The position numbers were made by a program, and so were the translations under genes. Shown one piece after another: positions 45,074-54,883 of a DNA stretch of 64,000 bases. Below the pieces are notes generated by a model that worked only from the letters and a program-made list of their open reading frames with translations, was not told the origin of the DNA and searched no databases. How positions within the stretch are numbered: the first letter of the stretch is position 1; every line of letters begins with the position of its first letter. This DNA comes from Rhodocyclales bacterium (GTDB lineage Bacteria > Pseudomonadota > Gammaproteobacteria > Burkholderiales > Rhodocyclaceae): NCBI GenBank assembly GCA_028292505.1, contig JAQGMF010000003.1, positions 62,001-126,000 on the forward strand, given 5' to 3'.

Positions 45074-46265
45074 ATTAACTGCAGATGCCGTGCGGCATGC
45101 ATTGTCGGCACCTTGGCCTTTCTATGACGAAGAGCAGGTTGCTGCTGTGGCGGCGGTGCTGCGTTCTGGCAAAGTCAACTACTGGACCGGCGAAGAGGGG
45201 CGTTTGTTCGAGCGCGAGTACGCCGATTATCTCGGCCGCCGCCATGCAATTGCCGTGGCTAATGGCACGGTGGCGTTGGAGTTGGCGCTTCATGCGTTTG
45301 GCATAGGTGCTGGTGACGAAGTGATTGTACCGAGCCGGACCTATATTGCTTCGGCTAGTTGCGCAGTCATGTGTGGCGCGGTTCCGGTGGTTGCCGATGT
45401 CGACCGCGACAGCCAGTGCATGACAGCTGCCAGTATCGAGGCTGTGCTCACACCCCGCACCCGTGCCATCGTGGCCGTACATCTTGCAGGATGGCCGTGC
45501 GACATGGACGCAATCATGGCACTGTCAGTAGAGCATGGCTTGGTCGTGATCGAAGATTGCGCACAGGCCCATGGTGCTTTCTACAAAGGCCGTCCTGTTG
45601 GTGCGTTTGGTCATGCTGCGGCTTTCTCTTTTTGCCAGGACAAAGTCATGACCACGGGCGGCGAAGGTGGCTTGCTTGCCATGGATGATGAAAACGTATG
45701 GAAATGCGCTTGGTCCTTCAAGGATATAGGCCGCAGTTTCGACGCGGTCTATCGTCGTGAGCATGTACCCGGCTTTCGCTGGTTGACCGAGTCGTTCGGT
45801 ACCAATTGGCGCATGACAGAGATGCAAGCTGTATTGGGCAGAATTCAACTGCGCCGTCTTCCTGAATGGAGTGCGCGCCGGCGTGCAAATGCGGAAACGC
45901 TGAGAACGGCACTTGCCAACACGCCCGGTCTACGAATTCCCGCACCCTTCGTGCATATGCAACATGCATGGTATAAATTCTATGCGTTCATTGAACCGGC
46001 TGCCCTAAAGCACAATTGGTCGAGAGACCGTATCATGCAAGAGGTTGAAAGCTCGGGCGTGCCTTGCTCGGTGGGGTCCTGCGGTGAAATCTATCGCGAG
46101 AAAGCTTTTACTGACAGAGGCTGGCAGCCGGCGCAGCCGCTTCCCACCGCTGTCGAGCTGGCGGTAACAAGTCTGTGTTTTCTGATTCATCCCACTCTGG
46201 GTGCTGCAGCCATGCATGAAACCGCTGCCGTATTGCATCGGGTGCTGTGTGAGGCGACGCGGTAG
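45063..46265 (+). CDS. DegT/DnrJ/EryC1/StrS sugar aminotransferase, PglE-like
   Basis: A 400-residue PLP-dependent aminotransferase that would convert a 4-keto (or 3-keto) NDP-sugar to the amino sugar using glutamate. GRRHAIAVANGTVALELALHAFG, EVIVPSRTYIASA, VIEDCAQAHGAF and FSFCQDKVMTTGGEGGLL are the family signatures, with the PLP-binding lysine at residue 194. The ATG at 45063 is preferred (AGGA a few bases upstream) over one at 45057; both overlap the acetyltransferase gene. Confidence 0.93.
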   Translation: MTNELTADAVRHALSAPWPFYDEEQVAAVAAVLRSGKVNYWTGEEGRLFEREYADYLGRRHAIAVANGTVALELALHAFGIGAGDEVIVPSRTYIASASCAVMCGAVPVVADVDRDSQCMTAASIEAVLTPRTRAIVAVHLAGWPCDMDAIMALSVEHGLVVIEDCAQAHGAFYKGRPVGAFGHAAAFSFCQDKVMTTGGEGGLLAMDDENVWKCAWSFKDIGRSFDAVYRREHVPGFRWLTESFGTNWRMTEMQAVLGRIQLRRLPEWSARRRANAETLRTALANTPGLRIPAPFVHMQHAWYKFYAFIEPAALKHNWSRDRIMQEVESSGVPCSVGSCGEIYREKAFTDRGWQPAQPLPTAVELAVTSLCFLIHPTLGAAAMHETAAVLHRVLCEATR

Positions 46266-46304
46266 GCCCAGTTAGAAGTTTGCAAGGGAAACGGTCAAAC
46301 TGTC

Positions 46305-47363
46305 ATGTCGATCGAACAAATAATTGTGCTGCTAGTTAGTTTCCTGATTTCCTGGGCGGGCTCTGCTGTAATGCGTCGTTACGCATTGTCACGCGCGATG
46401 CTCGATATGCCAAATGCAAGAAGTTCTCATGTGGTTCCGACACCGCGTGGCGGCGGTGTGGCTTTCGTCTTCAGTTTTCTTGCCGGATTATTGATATTGG
46501 ATTTTCTGGACAATTCCGAACTTTCTTTCAATTTCGCGTTGGCCGTCGGCGGCTTCATTGTTGCGCTGACAGGCTTTCTAGATGATCGTGGGCATCTGAC
46601 GATTCTCGTCAAACTTTTTTGGCACTTTGTCGCCGCCGTAATAGCTTTGGCTGCTTTGAGCGGGCAGGTGATCCCTTTGGTGGATGTCGAGCATGTGCAC
46701 TGGAGGACCTTCGGATATATCTTGGGTGTGATTGTGCTTGTGTGGAGTATCAATCTTTATAACTTCATGGACGGAATTGACGGACTGGCAATATCGGAGG
46801 CAATTTTCTTGGCCCTGGCCGGCGCGTTGATGATCCGGATCGCTGGCGGAAGGGAGATTGAGGCACTCCTATTGGCAGCGGTCTGCACGGGATTTGCTTT
46901 TCTCAACTGGCCGCCCGCAAAGCTATTCATGGGAGACGCTGGTAGTGGCTTCTTGGGGTTGATTTACGCTGTCATTGCGTTGCATGCCATGTTTACACTG
47001 CAGACAACCCTATGGCCCTGGTTGATTCTGCCCGGTGTGTTCGTCGTCGATGCGACTTTTACCTTACTTCGTCGAATGTTGACCAAGCAACGCTGGTACG
47101 AAGCGCATTGCAGCCATGCTTATCAGCGTGCGGCAAAGCGTTTTCGCAGTCATCGACGGGTCACTGTTACGGTGGTACTGATCAACCTTTTCTGGCTCCT
47201 TCCGCTTGCAGGCGCCGCACAGTTGCGGCCTGCTGAAGGGCCGTTCTATCTATTGGTTGCTTGGGCACCACTATTTTTTTTGGAAGTTTATTTTCGAGCT
47301 GGGGACATCCCGGCAAACTCCTCCAAAGCGGAAATCCGCCCCGAGGCCGAACCGCAGGTATAA
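46305..47363 (+). CDS. Polytopic sugar-1-phosphate transferase, WbpL/WecA-like
   Basis: A 352-residue membrane enzyme of the MraY/WecA superfamily with about ten spans. SRAMLDMPNARSSHVVPTPRGGG, the metal-binding VGGFIVALTGFLDDRGHL, NLYNFMDGIDGLA (about residue 150) and KLFMGDAGSGFLG are diagnostic. It would transfer a HexNAc-1-phosphate or FucNAc-1-phosphate to undecaprenyl phosphate. It is the second initiating transferase of the locus, structurally unrelated to the monotopic one at 43812, and may start a different glycan or use a different sugar. Confidence 0.93.
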   Translation: MSIEQIIVLLVSFLISWAGSAVMRRYALSRAMLDMPNARSSHVVPTPRGGGVAFVFSFLAGLLILDFLDNSELSFNFALAVGGFIVALTGFLDDRGHLTILVKLFWHFVAAVIALAALSGQVIPLVDVEHVHWRTFGYILGVIVLVWSINLYNFMDGIDGLAISEAIFLALAGALMIRIAGGREIEALLLAAVCTGFAFLNWPPAKLFMGDAGSGFLGLIYAVIALHAMFTLQTTLWPWLILPGVFVVDATFTLLRRMLTKQRWYEAHCSHAYQRAAKRFRSHRRVTVTVVLINLFWLLPLAGAAQLRPAEGPFYLLVAWAPLFFLEVYFRAGDIPANSSKAEIRPEAEPQV

Positions 47364-47424
47364 GCACAGTCGATGCGATATAGTATTTCGCATTCCCGTA
47401 GGCTGAAGAGACAAAAGAAATTCC

Positions 47425-48432
47425 ATGAAGATACTTGTCACCGGCGCAGCCGGATTTATTGGCATGCATGTTTGCGAGCGCCTGCTCGCCCGTGGTGACA
47501 TTGTTGTGGGAGTCGACAACCTTAACGATTACTACAGTCCTCAACTCAAGCACGATCGCCTCCAACATCTGGAGCCTTGCCCCTCTTTCCGTTTTGTAAA
47601 ACGTGATCTGGCTGATCGTGAGGGCATGACATCTCTGTTTGAGGCAGAGCGTTTTGATCGGGTCGTTCACCTTGCTGCGCAGGCCGGTGTGCGTTACTCG
47701 ATCCAAAATCCGCATGCATATGTGGACAGCAATCTTGTCGGATTCATCAATATTCTCGAAGGTTGCAGACACAACAAGATTCAACATCTGGTGTATGCCT
47801 CGAGCTCGAGCGTTTACGGTGGCAACGCGAAGATGCCTTTCTCCGAAGCAGACAGCGTTGATCACCCTGTCAGTCTTTATGCGGCCACCAAAAAAGCCAA
47901 TGAATTGATGGCGCATACCTACAGTCATCTATACGGCTTGCCTACCACGGGTTTGCGTTTCTTCACGGTGTATGGACCTTGGGGGCGTCCCGATATGGCG
48001 CCATTTCTCTTTACGAGCGCCATTCTTGAGGGGCGCACGATTGACGTCTTCAATCATGGCAGGATGAAGCGCGACTTCACCTACATCGATGACATTGTCG
48101 AAGGCGTGTTGCGCGTGTTAGATCGCCCCGCCGAACCAGACCGTGACTTCGATCCCCTGCAACCCAATGCAGGCCGTTCCCAAGCGCCGTATCGGGTATT
48201 CAACATCGGCAACAATGATTCGATCGACTTGATGGATTTCATTGAGGCGATTGAGGATGCCGTTGGCATTGCGGCGATGAAAAATTTCCTGCCCATGCAG
48301 GACGGGGATGTTCCTGCGACTTACGCTGACACGCAGGCCCTCAAGGAGTGGACAGGATTTTCGCCATCAACGGACATCAAAGATGGAGTGTCCCGCTTTG
48401 TGGCCTGGTACCGTGAATATTATGCTTTATGA
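47425..48432 (+). CDS. UDP-glucuronate 4-epimerase-like protein
   Basis: A 335-residue extended [73 protein letters not shown] and [16 protein letters not shown] place it with the UDP-glucuronate 4-epimerases (LspL/WbiI/Gla type), and [15 protein letters not shown] carries the YxxxK pair. The product would be UDP-galacturonate. It sits between the polytopic transferase and rfbB. The 159-bp gap downstream contains only a doubtful 57-codon frame. Confidence 0.93.
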   Translation: MKILVTGAAGFIGMHVCERLLARGDIVVGVDNLNDYYSPQLKHDRLQHLEPCPSFRFVKRDLADREGMTSLFEAERFDRVVHLAAQAGVRYSIQNPHAYVDSNLVGFINILEGCRHNKIQHLVYASSSSVYGGNAKMPFSEADSVDHPVSLYAATKKANELMAHTYSHLYGLPTTGLRFFTVYGPWGRPDMAPFLFTSAILEGRTIDVFNHGRMKRDFTYIDDIVEGVLRVLDRPAEPDRDFDPLQPNAGRSQAPYRVFNIGNNDSIDLMDFIEAIEDAVGIAAMKNFLPMQDGDVPATYADTQALKEWTGFSPSTDIKDGVSRFVAWYREYYAL

Positions 48433-48591
48433 ATTTCTGCTTGCGAACGGCGTTGCTCGAGGGAGCTTTGCCGCAAAGCATGTCATACCGAAATACCGGA
48501 CGCATGGCGTTGAAGCTGTTTTAGGCACCATGGGATCGCGTCACGCTACTGATCTGCGCCTGGCAGTGCTCCTCTGCGGACAGGCAACACA

Positions 48592-49665
48592 ATGACCATT
48601 CTCGTGACAGGCGGGGCGGGTTTCATTGGCGCAAACTTTGTGCTCGACTGGATCGAGAATGTCGGCGAACCAGTAGTGAATGTCGACGCGCTGACCTACG
48701 CTGGCAATCTCCGGACACTCATGTCGCTGGACTGCGATCCGCGACACATATTCGTGCACGGCGATATTTGCGATGGTGCTCTGCTTGGCTCTCTGATGGT
48801 TCGTCACAAGCCGCGCGCAGTTGTGCATTTTGCCGCGGAGAGCCATGTCGATCGCTCAATTCATGGGCCGGCAGAATTTATTCGTACCAACGTGACCGGC
48901 ACTTTCTCGTTGCTGGAATCGGCTCGCGCCTACTGGCAAGGTCTCGATGCGATTTCGAAGGAGAAATTCCGTTTCCACCACGTGAGTACGGATGAAGTCT
49001 ACGGCTCACTGCTTTCCGGCGAACCCCCATTTGCCGAGACCCGCGTTTACGAGCCAAACAGCCCTTATTCGGCGAGCAAGGCTGCTTCGGATCATCTGGT
49101 ACGCGCATGGCATCACACTTACGGGCTGCCAACCACCATCAGCAATTGCTCCAACAATTACGGGCCCTATCACTTCCCCGAAAAGCTGATTCCGCTCATG
49201 ATCATCAATGCGCTTGCGGGCAAGCCCTTGCCGGTTTACGGCGATGGACAACAGATTCGGGATTGGCTCTATGTTGCCGATCATTGCAGCGCCATTCGTG
49301 CGGTGCTCGCCGAGGGTAAGGTCGGCGAGGTGTATAACGTCGGGGGCTGGAATGAGAAGCCTAATCTCGATATCGTAAATACGATATGTGCCTTGCTTGA
49401 TGAGCTGCGGCCCGATGCAGCAGGCTCATACTCTCGTCTCATCACGTATGTGCAAGACCGACCGGGCCACGATCGTCGTTACGCTATCGATGCGCGCAAG
49501 ATCGAGCGCGAACTGGGCTGGCGACCGGCCGAAACATTTGAAACCGGCATCCACAAAACCGTGCGGTGGTACCTCGACAATCAGGAGTGGGTAGATAACG
49601 TGCAAAGCGGGGCCTATCGGGATTGGATGGCAAAGAACTACGCAGATCGCACGGCCCCGCCATGA
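48592..49665 (+). CDS. rfbB: dTDP-glucose 4,6-dehydratase
   Basis: This enzyme converts dTDP-glucose to dTDP-4-keto-6-deoxyglucose. The 357-residue protein shows [57 protein letters not shown] with the catalytic Thr-Asp-Glu, [14 protein letters not shown], and [18 protein letters not shown]. It overlaps rfbD by 4 bp. With rfbD and rfbA it supplies dTDP-L-rhamnose if an rfbC-type epimerase is available. Confidence 0.97.
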   Translation: MTILVTGGAGFIGANFVLDWIENVGEPVVNVDALTYAGNLRTLMSLDCDPRHIFVHGDICDGALLGSLMVRHKPRAVVHFAAESHVDRSIHGPAEFIRTNVTGTFSLLESARAYWQGLDAISKEKFRFHHVSTDEVYGSLLSGEPPFAETRVYEPNSPYSASKAASDHLVRAWHHTYGLPTTISNCSNNYGPYHFPEKLIPLMIINALAGKPLPVYGDGQQIRDWLYVADHCSAIRAVLAEGKVGEVYNVGGWNEKPNLDIVNTICALLDELRPDAAGSYSRLITYVQDRPGHDRRYAIDARKIERELGWRPAETFETGIHKTVRWYLDNQEWVDNVQSGAYRDWMAKNYADRTAPP

Positions 49666-50549
49666 AGATATTGTTGCTGGGTAAAAACGGACAAGTAGGC
49701 TGGGAGCTGCAACGCTCCCTCGCGCCGCTAGGCGAGCTCGTCGCTCTGGATGCTGACAGTACCGACTTCTGTGGCGACTTCACCGATCCTGCAGGTCTGG
49801 CGCAAACGATACACGTGGTGCAACCGAATGTCATAGTCAACGCGGCGGCCTACACTGCTGTTGATCAAGCCGAAGGCCAGCCTGATATCGCTCACGCCAT
49901 CAATACGTATGCTCCTGGAGTGCTTGCCGAAGTGTCCCATAAGCTCGGCATTCTGCTTGTGCATTACTCTACCGACTATGTATTCGATGGCAGTGGCAAT
50001 ACGCCGTGGCGAGAAAGCGATTGCACCGGCCCGCTCAGCGTCTATGGCCGTACCAAACTCGAAGGCGAACAACGCATCGCAGCGACTGCTTGTCGTCATC
50101 TTATTTTTCGCACGAGTTGGGTTTACGGCGCTCGCGGCAGCAATTTCGCCAAAACCATTCTGCGCCTGGCAGGTGAGCGGGAAACATTGGACGTCATTGA
50201 CGATCAGATAGGCGCACCGACGGGGGCTGAGTTTCTCGCCGATGTGACTGCGCATGCCATCCGCATGTCATATAATCGCACCGATATCTCAGGAACTTTT
50301 CATTGTGCTGCCGCGGGCGAAACCTCTTGGTACGAATACGCGCAATTCGTTGTTGCGCGCGCGCGCGCATCGGGTCATCCTTTGAAGTTGAAGACCGTTA
50401 ACGCGATAAGTTCTGCAGCCTATCGCAGTGCCGCACACAGACCCCTTAATTCGCGTCTGAACACGCATCATTTTTCCGAAACGTTTGATCTGCAAGTGCA
50501 CCCATGGCAGAACGGGGTTGCACGTCTGATTGACGAACTTCTGGGCTAG
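49662..50549 (+). CDS. rfbD: dTDP-4-dehydrorhamnose reductase
   Basis: This enzyme reduces dTDP-4-keto-L-rhamnose to dTDP-L-rhamnose. The 295-residue protein has [69 protein letters not shown] (YxxxK) and [13 protein letters not shown], the standard RmlD pattern. It starts within the rfbB stop (ATGA) and ends 9 bp before rfbA. Confidence 0.97.
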   Translation: MKILLLGKNGQVGWELQRSLAPLGELVALDADSTDFCGDFTDPAGLAQTIHVVQPNVIVNAAAYTAVDQAEGQPDIAHAINTYAPGVLAEVSHKLGILLVHYSTDYVFDGSGNTPWRESDCTGPLSVYGRTKLEGEQRIAATACRHLIFRTSWVYGARGSNFAKTILRLAGERETLDVIDDQIGAPTGAEFLADVTAHAIRMSYNRTDISGTFHCAAAGETSWYEYAQFVVARARASGHPLKLKTVNAISSAAYRSAAHRPLNSRLNTHHFSETFDLQVHPWQNGVARLIDELLG

Positions 50550-50558
50550 GCAGTCATC

Positions 50559-51446
50559 ATGAACTCATCGACACGCAAAGGCATCATTCTGGCTGGTGGC
50601 TCGGGCACAAGGCTTCATCCCGTCACGCTTGCTGTTTCAAAACAGCTTTTGCCGGTGTATGACAAACCAATGATTTATTATCCGCTCAGCGTGCTTTTGC
50701 TGGCGGGGGTGCGCGAGATATTGATCATATCCACACCCGAGGACACGCCACGATTTCGGCAATTACTGGGCGACGGCAGCGCCTGGGGTATCAAGCTTGA
50801 ATATGCCGTTCAGCCGCGCCCGGATGGATTGGCGCAGGCATTTACGATAGGCGCGGATTTTCTGCAAGGAGGGCCTTCCGTCCTTGTACTCGGAGACAAT
50901 ATATTTTATGGCACCGAGTTGATGTCGAGGCTGCGTATCGCCGCGGCACGTGAAGCGGGGGCGACAGTTTTTGCATATCCCGTGAAAGATCCCGAGCGCT
51001 ATGGCGTGATCGAGTTCGATAGCGACGGTAGGGCCATCAGCATCGAAGAAAAGCCCGCTGCGCCACGCAGCCGGAATGCGGTGACTGGCCTGTATTTCTA
51101 CGATGCGCAGGTAGTTGCGATCGCGCGAGACCTCAAGCCTTCAGCGCGTGGCGAACTCGAGATTACCGATGTCAATCGCGCCTATCTGGAGCGGGGGCAA
51201 CTCAATGTACAATTGATGGGGCGGGGCGATGCTTGGTTGGATACAGGCACCCATGATAGCCTCATAGAGGCGAGTCAGTTCATCCAGACTTTGGAGAAGC
51301 GCCAGGGGCTCAAGATATGTAGCCCGGAAGAAATATGCTGGCGGAATGGATGGATCGGAAACTCCCAGTTGGAAGAGCTTGCCAGGCCTTTGCGAAAGAG
51401 CGGATATGGAGAATATTTGTTGGGTTTGATGAGAGAGCGTGGGTGA
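50559..51446 (+). CDS. rfbA: Glucose-1-phosphate thymidylyltransferase
   Basis: This enzyme forms dTDP-glucose from dTTP and glucose-1-phosphate. The 295-residue protein has [64 protein letters not shown] and [19 protein letters not shown], diagnostic of RmlA. It ends the rfbB-rfbD-rfbA unit. No rfbC follows; the next gene starts a different module after a 74-bp gap. Confidence 0.97.
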   Translation: MNSSTRKGIILAGGSGTRLHPVTLAVSKQLLPVYDKPMIYYPLSVLLLAGVREILIISTPEDTPRFRQLLGDGSAWGIKLEYAVQPRPDGLAQAFTIGADFLQGGPSVLVLGDNIFYGTELMSRLRIAAAREAGATVFAYPVKDPERYGVIEFDSDGRAISIEEKPAAPRSRNAVTGLYFYDAQVVAIARDLKPSARGELEITDVNRAYLERGQLNVQLMGRGDAWLDTGTHDSLIEASQFIQTLEKRQGLKICSPEEICWRNGWIGNSQLEELARPLRKSGYGEYLLGLMRERG

Positions 51447-51520
51447 CCGTATTGCAGATTGCGGCTATTCCGCGTTTGCACTGCGTAACTTGCTGTTAGT
51501 CATTTTTACTTGTGAAAATC

Positions 51521-52462
51521 ATGAAAATTCTCGTAACAGGTGGTTGCGGTTATAAAGGGCATGTGTTGGTGCCAAAGTTGCTGAACAAGGGCTATGAAGT
51601 CATAGCGTTTGATACACAGTGGTTCGGCAACTATCATGAACCGCATGAGAATCTGCAAGTCGTCAAGGGCGATGTGCGCAACATAGAATCGATTCCGCTG
51701 GCGGGGGTTGACTGCATAATTCATTTGTCATCGATCGCCAATGATCCGTGCGGCGATCTCAACCCTCAGCTCACCTGGGAAGTCAGTGCGCTGGCAACGA
51801 TGCAACTGGCTGACAAGGCCAAGCGTTTGGGCATAAAGCACTTCATCTTCGCTTCTTCAGGCAGCGTCTATGGTGTCAAGGATGAGCCACAGGTTACGGA
51901 AGAGCTTGAACTCAAGCCCATATCCGAATACAACAAGACCAAGATGGTTTCTGAGCGGGTGCTGCTCAGCTATGGCGATGACATGACCGTACAGATCGTG
52001 CGGCCTGCGACGGTGTGCGGGCTTTCTCCTCGCATGCGTCTGGATGTATCGGTGAACATGCTGACAATGCAGGCCTTGTCGAAGGGGCGCATTACAGTAT
52101 TCGGTGGCGCGCAAACCCGCCCCAACATTCATATCGACGACATTACCGATCTCTATCTCTTCCTGATTGAGCACCCCCAAGTCACAGGTATCTACAATGC
52201 CGGCTTCGAAAATATATCCATCCTGGATATCGCCAACATTGTCACCAGGTATATTCCTGTCGATGTCATCGTCACCGAATCAAACGATCCACGTTCGTAC
52301 CGGGTCAATTCCGACAAGTTGCTTGCCACCGGCTTCCGGCCGAAAAAGTCCGTCGACGATGCCGTGCGCGAGATCATTGAGAGATTCCGTACGGGCTCCT
52401 TGAAGGACGAAGACCGTTTTTACAATCTCAAATGGATGCAGCAGACTGTGCTTGCCGCGTGA
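51521..52462 (+). CDS. NAD-dependent epimerase/dehydratase, first gene of the unassigned sugar module
   Basis: A 313-residue extended SDR: MKILVTGGCGYKGHVLVPKLLNKGY, HLSSIANDPCGDLNP, FASSGSVYGVKDEP and SEYNKTKMVSERVLL with the YxxxK pair, then RPATVCGLSPRMRLDVSVNML. The CGYKG variant of the glycine loop and the ANDPCGD motif are typical of a subgroup found in polysaccharide clusters beside sugar-phosphate isomerase genes. Substrate unknown. The ATG at 51521 is chosen over a GTG 9 bp upstream because it begins the conserved strand. It ends 17 bp before the SIS gene. Confidence 0.85.
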   Translation: MKILVTGGCGYKGHVLVPKLLNKGYEVIAFDTQWFGNYHEPHENLQVVKGDVRNIESIPLAGVDCIIHLSSIANDPCGDLNPQLTWEVSALATMQLADKAKRLGIKHFIFASSGSVYGVKDEPQVTEELELKPISEYNKTKMVSERVLLSYGDDMTVQIVRPATVCGLSPRMRLDVSVNMLTMQALSKGRITVFGGAQTRPNIHIDDITDLYLFLIEHPQVTGIYNAGFENISILDIANIVTRYIPVDVIVTESNDPRSYRVNSDKLLATGFRPKKSVDDAVREIIERFRTGSLKDEDRFYNLKWMQQTVLAA

Positions 52463-52479
52463 GGAAAACAGGAGTGAGC

Positions 52480-53064
52480 ATGGGGTCCAATGAAATTTTT
52501 TCCGGTTATGCTGATCGCCTGTCTACCGTGCTTGCCACAGCCAACTGGTCGCCGGTCGAGGCACTTGCGCTAGAGATGCAGCGTTGTTGGGTAACCGGCG
52601 CCAGGGTATTCCTGTGCGGCAACGGTGGTAGTGCCGGCAATGCGATTCATCTCGCAAACGATTTCTTGTATGGCATCGCCAAGCGTACCGGTGGTGGTTT
52701 GCGCGTCTCTGCACTTTCAGCCAATCCCGCTGTCCTGACGTGTCTCGCCAACGACGTCGGATACGAGCATATCTATTCCGAACAACTTGCCGTGCAAGCC
52801 TCTGCGGGCGATTTGCTCATCGTGTTGTCGGGTAGCGGCAATTCACCCAATATTTTGGCTGTGCTTGAGCAGGCAAGGAAGATGAGCGTGAAGTCGTGCG
52901 CCATTCTTGGCTATTCGGGCGGCAAGAGCAAAGCGCTTGCTGATATCCCCATACATTTCGCGGTGGATGACATGCAGATATCCGAAGATTTGCAACTTGT
53001 TGTCGGCCATATGCTCATGCAATGGCTTCACGCAAATCGACCCCAGTCCAATCAAGAGAGCTGA
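52480..53064 (+). CDS. SIS-domain sugar-phosphate isomerase, GmhA-like
   Basis: A 194-residue SIS protein resembling sedoheptulose-7-phosphate isomerase. RVFLCGNGGSAGNAIHLANDF and LLIVLSGSGNSPNILAVLEQA bind the phosphosugar, and EHIYSEQL and the C-terminal SEDLQLVVGHMLMQWL match the GmhA fold. It could isomerise sedoheptulose-7-phosphate or another ketose phosphate. A transketolase-like pair 1 kb downstream could make its substrate. The ATG at 52480 has GGAG six bases upstream. Confidence 0.88.
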   Translation: MGSNEIFSGYADRLSTVLATANWSPVEALALEMQRCWVTGARVFLCGNGGSAGNAIHLANDFLYGIAKRTGGGLRVSALSANPAVLTCLANDVGYEHIYSEQLAVQASAGDLLIVLSGSGNSPNILAVLEQARKMSVKSCAILGYSGGKSKALADIPIHFAVDDMQISEDLQLVVGHMLMQWLHANRPQSNQES

Positions 53065-53069
53065 CCCGG

Positions 53070-54056
53070 ATGCAAACCGTATTTGTTGTAGGCAGCAATT
53101 CTTTTTCCGGCGCCAGCTTCATCGATTTCTTGCTGGATCAGGGCCTGAATGTTATTGGAACCAGCCGTTCTGCTGAAACGATTCCCGCCTTGCTGCCATA
53201 CAAGTGGCGAGACCATTCGAATTTCAGCTTTCATCAGCTGGACCTGAACAACGATTTGCCCGCCATTACTGGATTGCTGAAGGACGTGCGTCCGGAATAT
53301 GTGGTGAACTTCGCGGCGCAGAGCATGGTGGGTGAAAGTTGGCAACATCCGGGAGACTGGTTTATGACCAACGCGGTCTCGACCATAAAGTTCCACGATG
53401 AATTGCGCAAACTGGATTTTCTCAAGCGTTATGTGCACGTATCTACGCCCGAGGTCTACGGAAGTTGTTCTGGTTTCGTGAATGAGGACTTTCCGTTCAA
53501 TCCAAGCACACCCTACGCGGTTTCTCGCGCTGCGGCGGATATGAGTTTGCGTACCTTCCGTGCCGCTTATAATTTTCCGGTTGTTACGACACGTGCGGCG
53601 AACGTCTATGGCCCTGGTCAGCAGTTGTACCGCATCATTCCCCGTACCATCCTGTTCATCATGCTTGGACGCAAACTCCAGTTACATGGTGGAGGTTCAT
53701 CGACGCGCTCATTCATTCACATGCGCGACGTATCGGAAGCGACATGGAAAATCGCGCAGCATGGTCGCGATGGCGATACTTACCACATCTCGACGGACGA
53801 GGTGATCTCCATTCGTGATCTCGTGGCGAAAATATGTTCGCGTCTGGAGGTCAATTTCGATGACCATGTCGAAGTGGTTGGCGAGCGACTCGGCAAGGAT
53901 TCTGCGTATCATCTTGATAGCAGCAAGTTGCGTAAAGAGCTTGATTGGCGTGACCATATTTCCCTGGATCAAGGTATTGACGCCTGTGTGCAATGGGTTC
54001 GCCAGAACTTCGATGCGCTAAAGAACCACCCCTACGACTACATTCACAAATCCTGA
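53070..54056 (+). CDS. NDP-sugar 4,6-dehydratase-like SDR
   Basis: A 328-residue extended SDR. TVFVVGSNSFSGASFIDFLLDQG is the dinucleotide loop, NFAAQSMVGESWQHPGDWFMTN, HVSTPEVYGSC and TPYAVSRAAADMSL (YxxxR instead of YxxxK) follow, then TRAANVYGPGQQLYRIIPR. The Thr-Pro-Glu in place of Thr-Asp-Glu and the Arg at the usual lysine position set it apart from RfbB or Gmd. It may be a dehydratase, epimerase or decarboxylase with changed chemistry. It starts 5 bp after the SIS gene and ends 2 bp before the transketolase gene. Confidence 0.8.
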   Translation: MQTVFVVGSNSFSGASFIDFLLDQGLNVIGTSRSAETIPALLPYKWRDHSNFSFHQLDLNNDLPAITGLLKDVRPEYVVNFAAQSMVGESWQHPGDWFMTNAVSTIKFHDELRKLDFLKRYVHVSTPEVYGSCSGFVNEDFPFNPSTPYAVSRAAADMSLRTFRAAYNFPVVTTRAANVYGPGQQLYRIIPRTILFIMLGRKLQLHGGGSSTRSFIHMRDVSEATWKIAQHGRDGDTYHISTDEVISIRDLVAKICSRLEVNFDDHVEVVGERLGKDSAYHLDSSKLRKELDWRDHISLDQGIDACVQWVRQNFDALKNHPYDYIHKS

Positions 54057-54058
54057 CT

Positions 54059-54883
54059 ATGGCTGATATCGCTGCGCTTGAAGGGCGTGCCCGCGTATTG
54101 AGAGCGCGCATTATTGAAACCTCATCACGCACAGGTACGCCTCACTTGGGCTCGTGCCTGTCGTGCGTGGACATTCTTACCGCGCTTTACTTCGAGGTAC
54201 TGCGCGTTGACATTCAGAACCCGCGCGCAATTGAGCGCGACCGTTTCATTCTGAGCAAGGGGCACGGAGCCCCGGCCCTGTTCCAGGTGCTCGCCATGCG
54301 TGGCTTCTATCCGGAAGCATGGTTGGACAACTACGGCGTAGACGGTGGCGTTTTCGCGGAGCACCCGCCGACGCCGGATCACCTGGCTGGCATCGAAGCA
54401 GCCACGGGCTCGCTGGGCCACGGCTTGCCGATCGGTCTGGGAATGGCGCTTGCGGCACGCGTGCAGCAACAGCGCTACAAAGTCTATGCGGTCCTCAGCG
54501 ACGGCGAGTGCAATGAAGGATCAGTCTGGGAGTCGGCGATGCTTGCTGCTTCACAGAAAGTCAGTGACCTCTGCGTCGTCGTTGACTTCAACAAATGGCA
54601 GGCTACCGGACGCAGCGAAGAAGTGCTCGCACTGGCTCCCTTGGCAGAGAAGTGGCGTGCATTTGGCTGGAATGCAGTCGAGGTGGACGGACACGACATG
54701 AACGCCTTGCTCGATGCTTTTGCAAGGTTCGCCTTGGGGGGCGAGCGCCCCACCGCAATCATTGCGCATACCGTCAAAGGCAAGGGCGTTTCCTTCATGG
54801 AAGATGATAACAATTGGCACTACCGCATTCCCACGGCGGAAGAGGTCGCAAAGGCCAAGATTGAGCTGGGAGTCGCAGCATGA
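54059..54883 (+). CDS. Transketolase-like protein, N-terminal (ThDP-binding) subunit
   Basis: A 274-residue half-transketolase. SSRTGTPHLGSCLSCVDILTALYF, FILSKGHGAPALFQVLAMRGFYPE, TGSLGHGLPIGLGMALA and VLSDGECNEGSVWESAMLA contain the thiamine-diphosphate/Mg motif (GDGE-like SDGE plus downstream Asn in DFNKWQATG). The pyrimidine-binding half is encoded by the next gene, with a 4-bp ATGA overlap, so they form a split enzyme. Such enzymes transfer two-carbon ketol units. In a sugar cluster this may build a ketose phosphate or branch a sugar chain. Confidence 0.92.
   Translation: MADIAALEGRARVLRARIIETSSRTGTPHLGSCLSCVDILTALYFEVLRVDIQNPRAIERDRFILSKGHGAPALFQVLAMRGFYPEAWLDNYGVDGGVFAEHPPTPDHLAGIEAATGSLGHGLPIGLGMALAARVQQQRYKVYAVLSDGECNEGSVWESAMLAASQKVSDLCVVVDFNKWQATGRSEEVLALAPLAEKWRAFGWNAVEVDGHDMNALLDAFARFALGGERPTAIIAHTVKGKGVSFMEDDNNWHYRIPTAEEVAKAKIELGVAA

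Noticed and set aside
48422-48595. 57-codon frame between the UDP-glucuronate epimerase gene and rfbB with an ATGA overlap to rfbB
   Set aside because: No recognisable motif, no ribosome binding site and a short length; the ATGA coincidence alone is insufficient.
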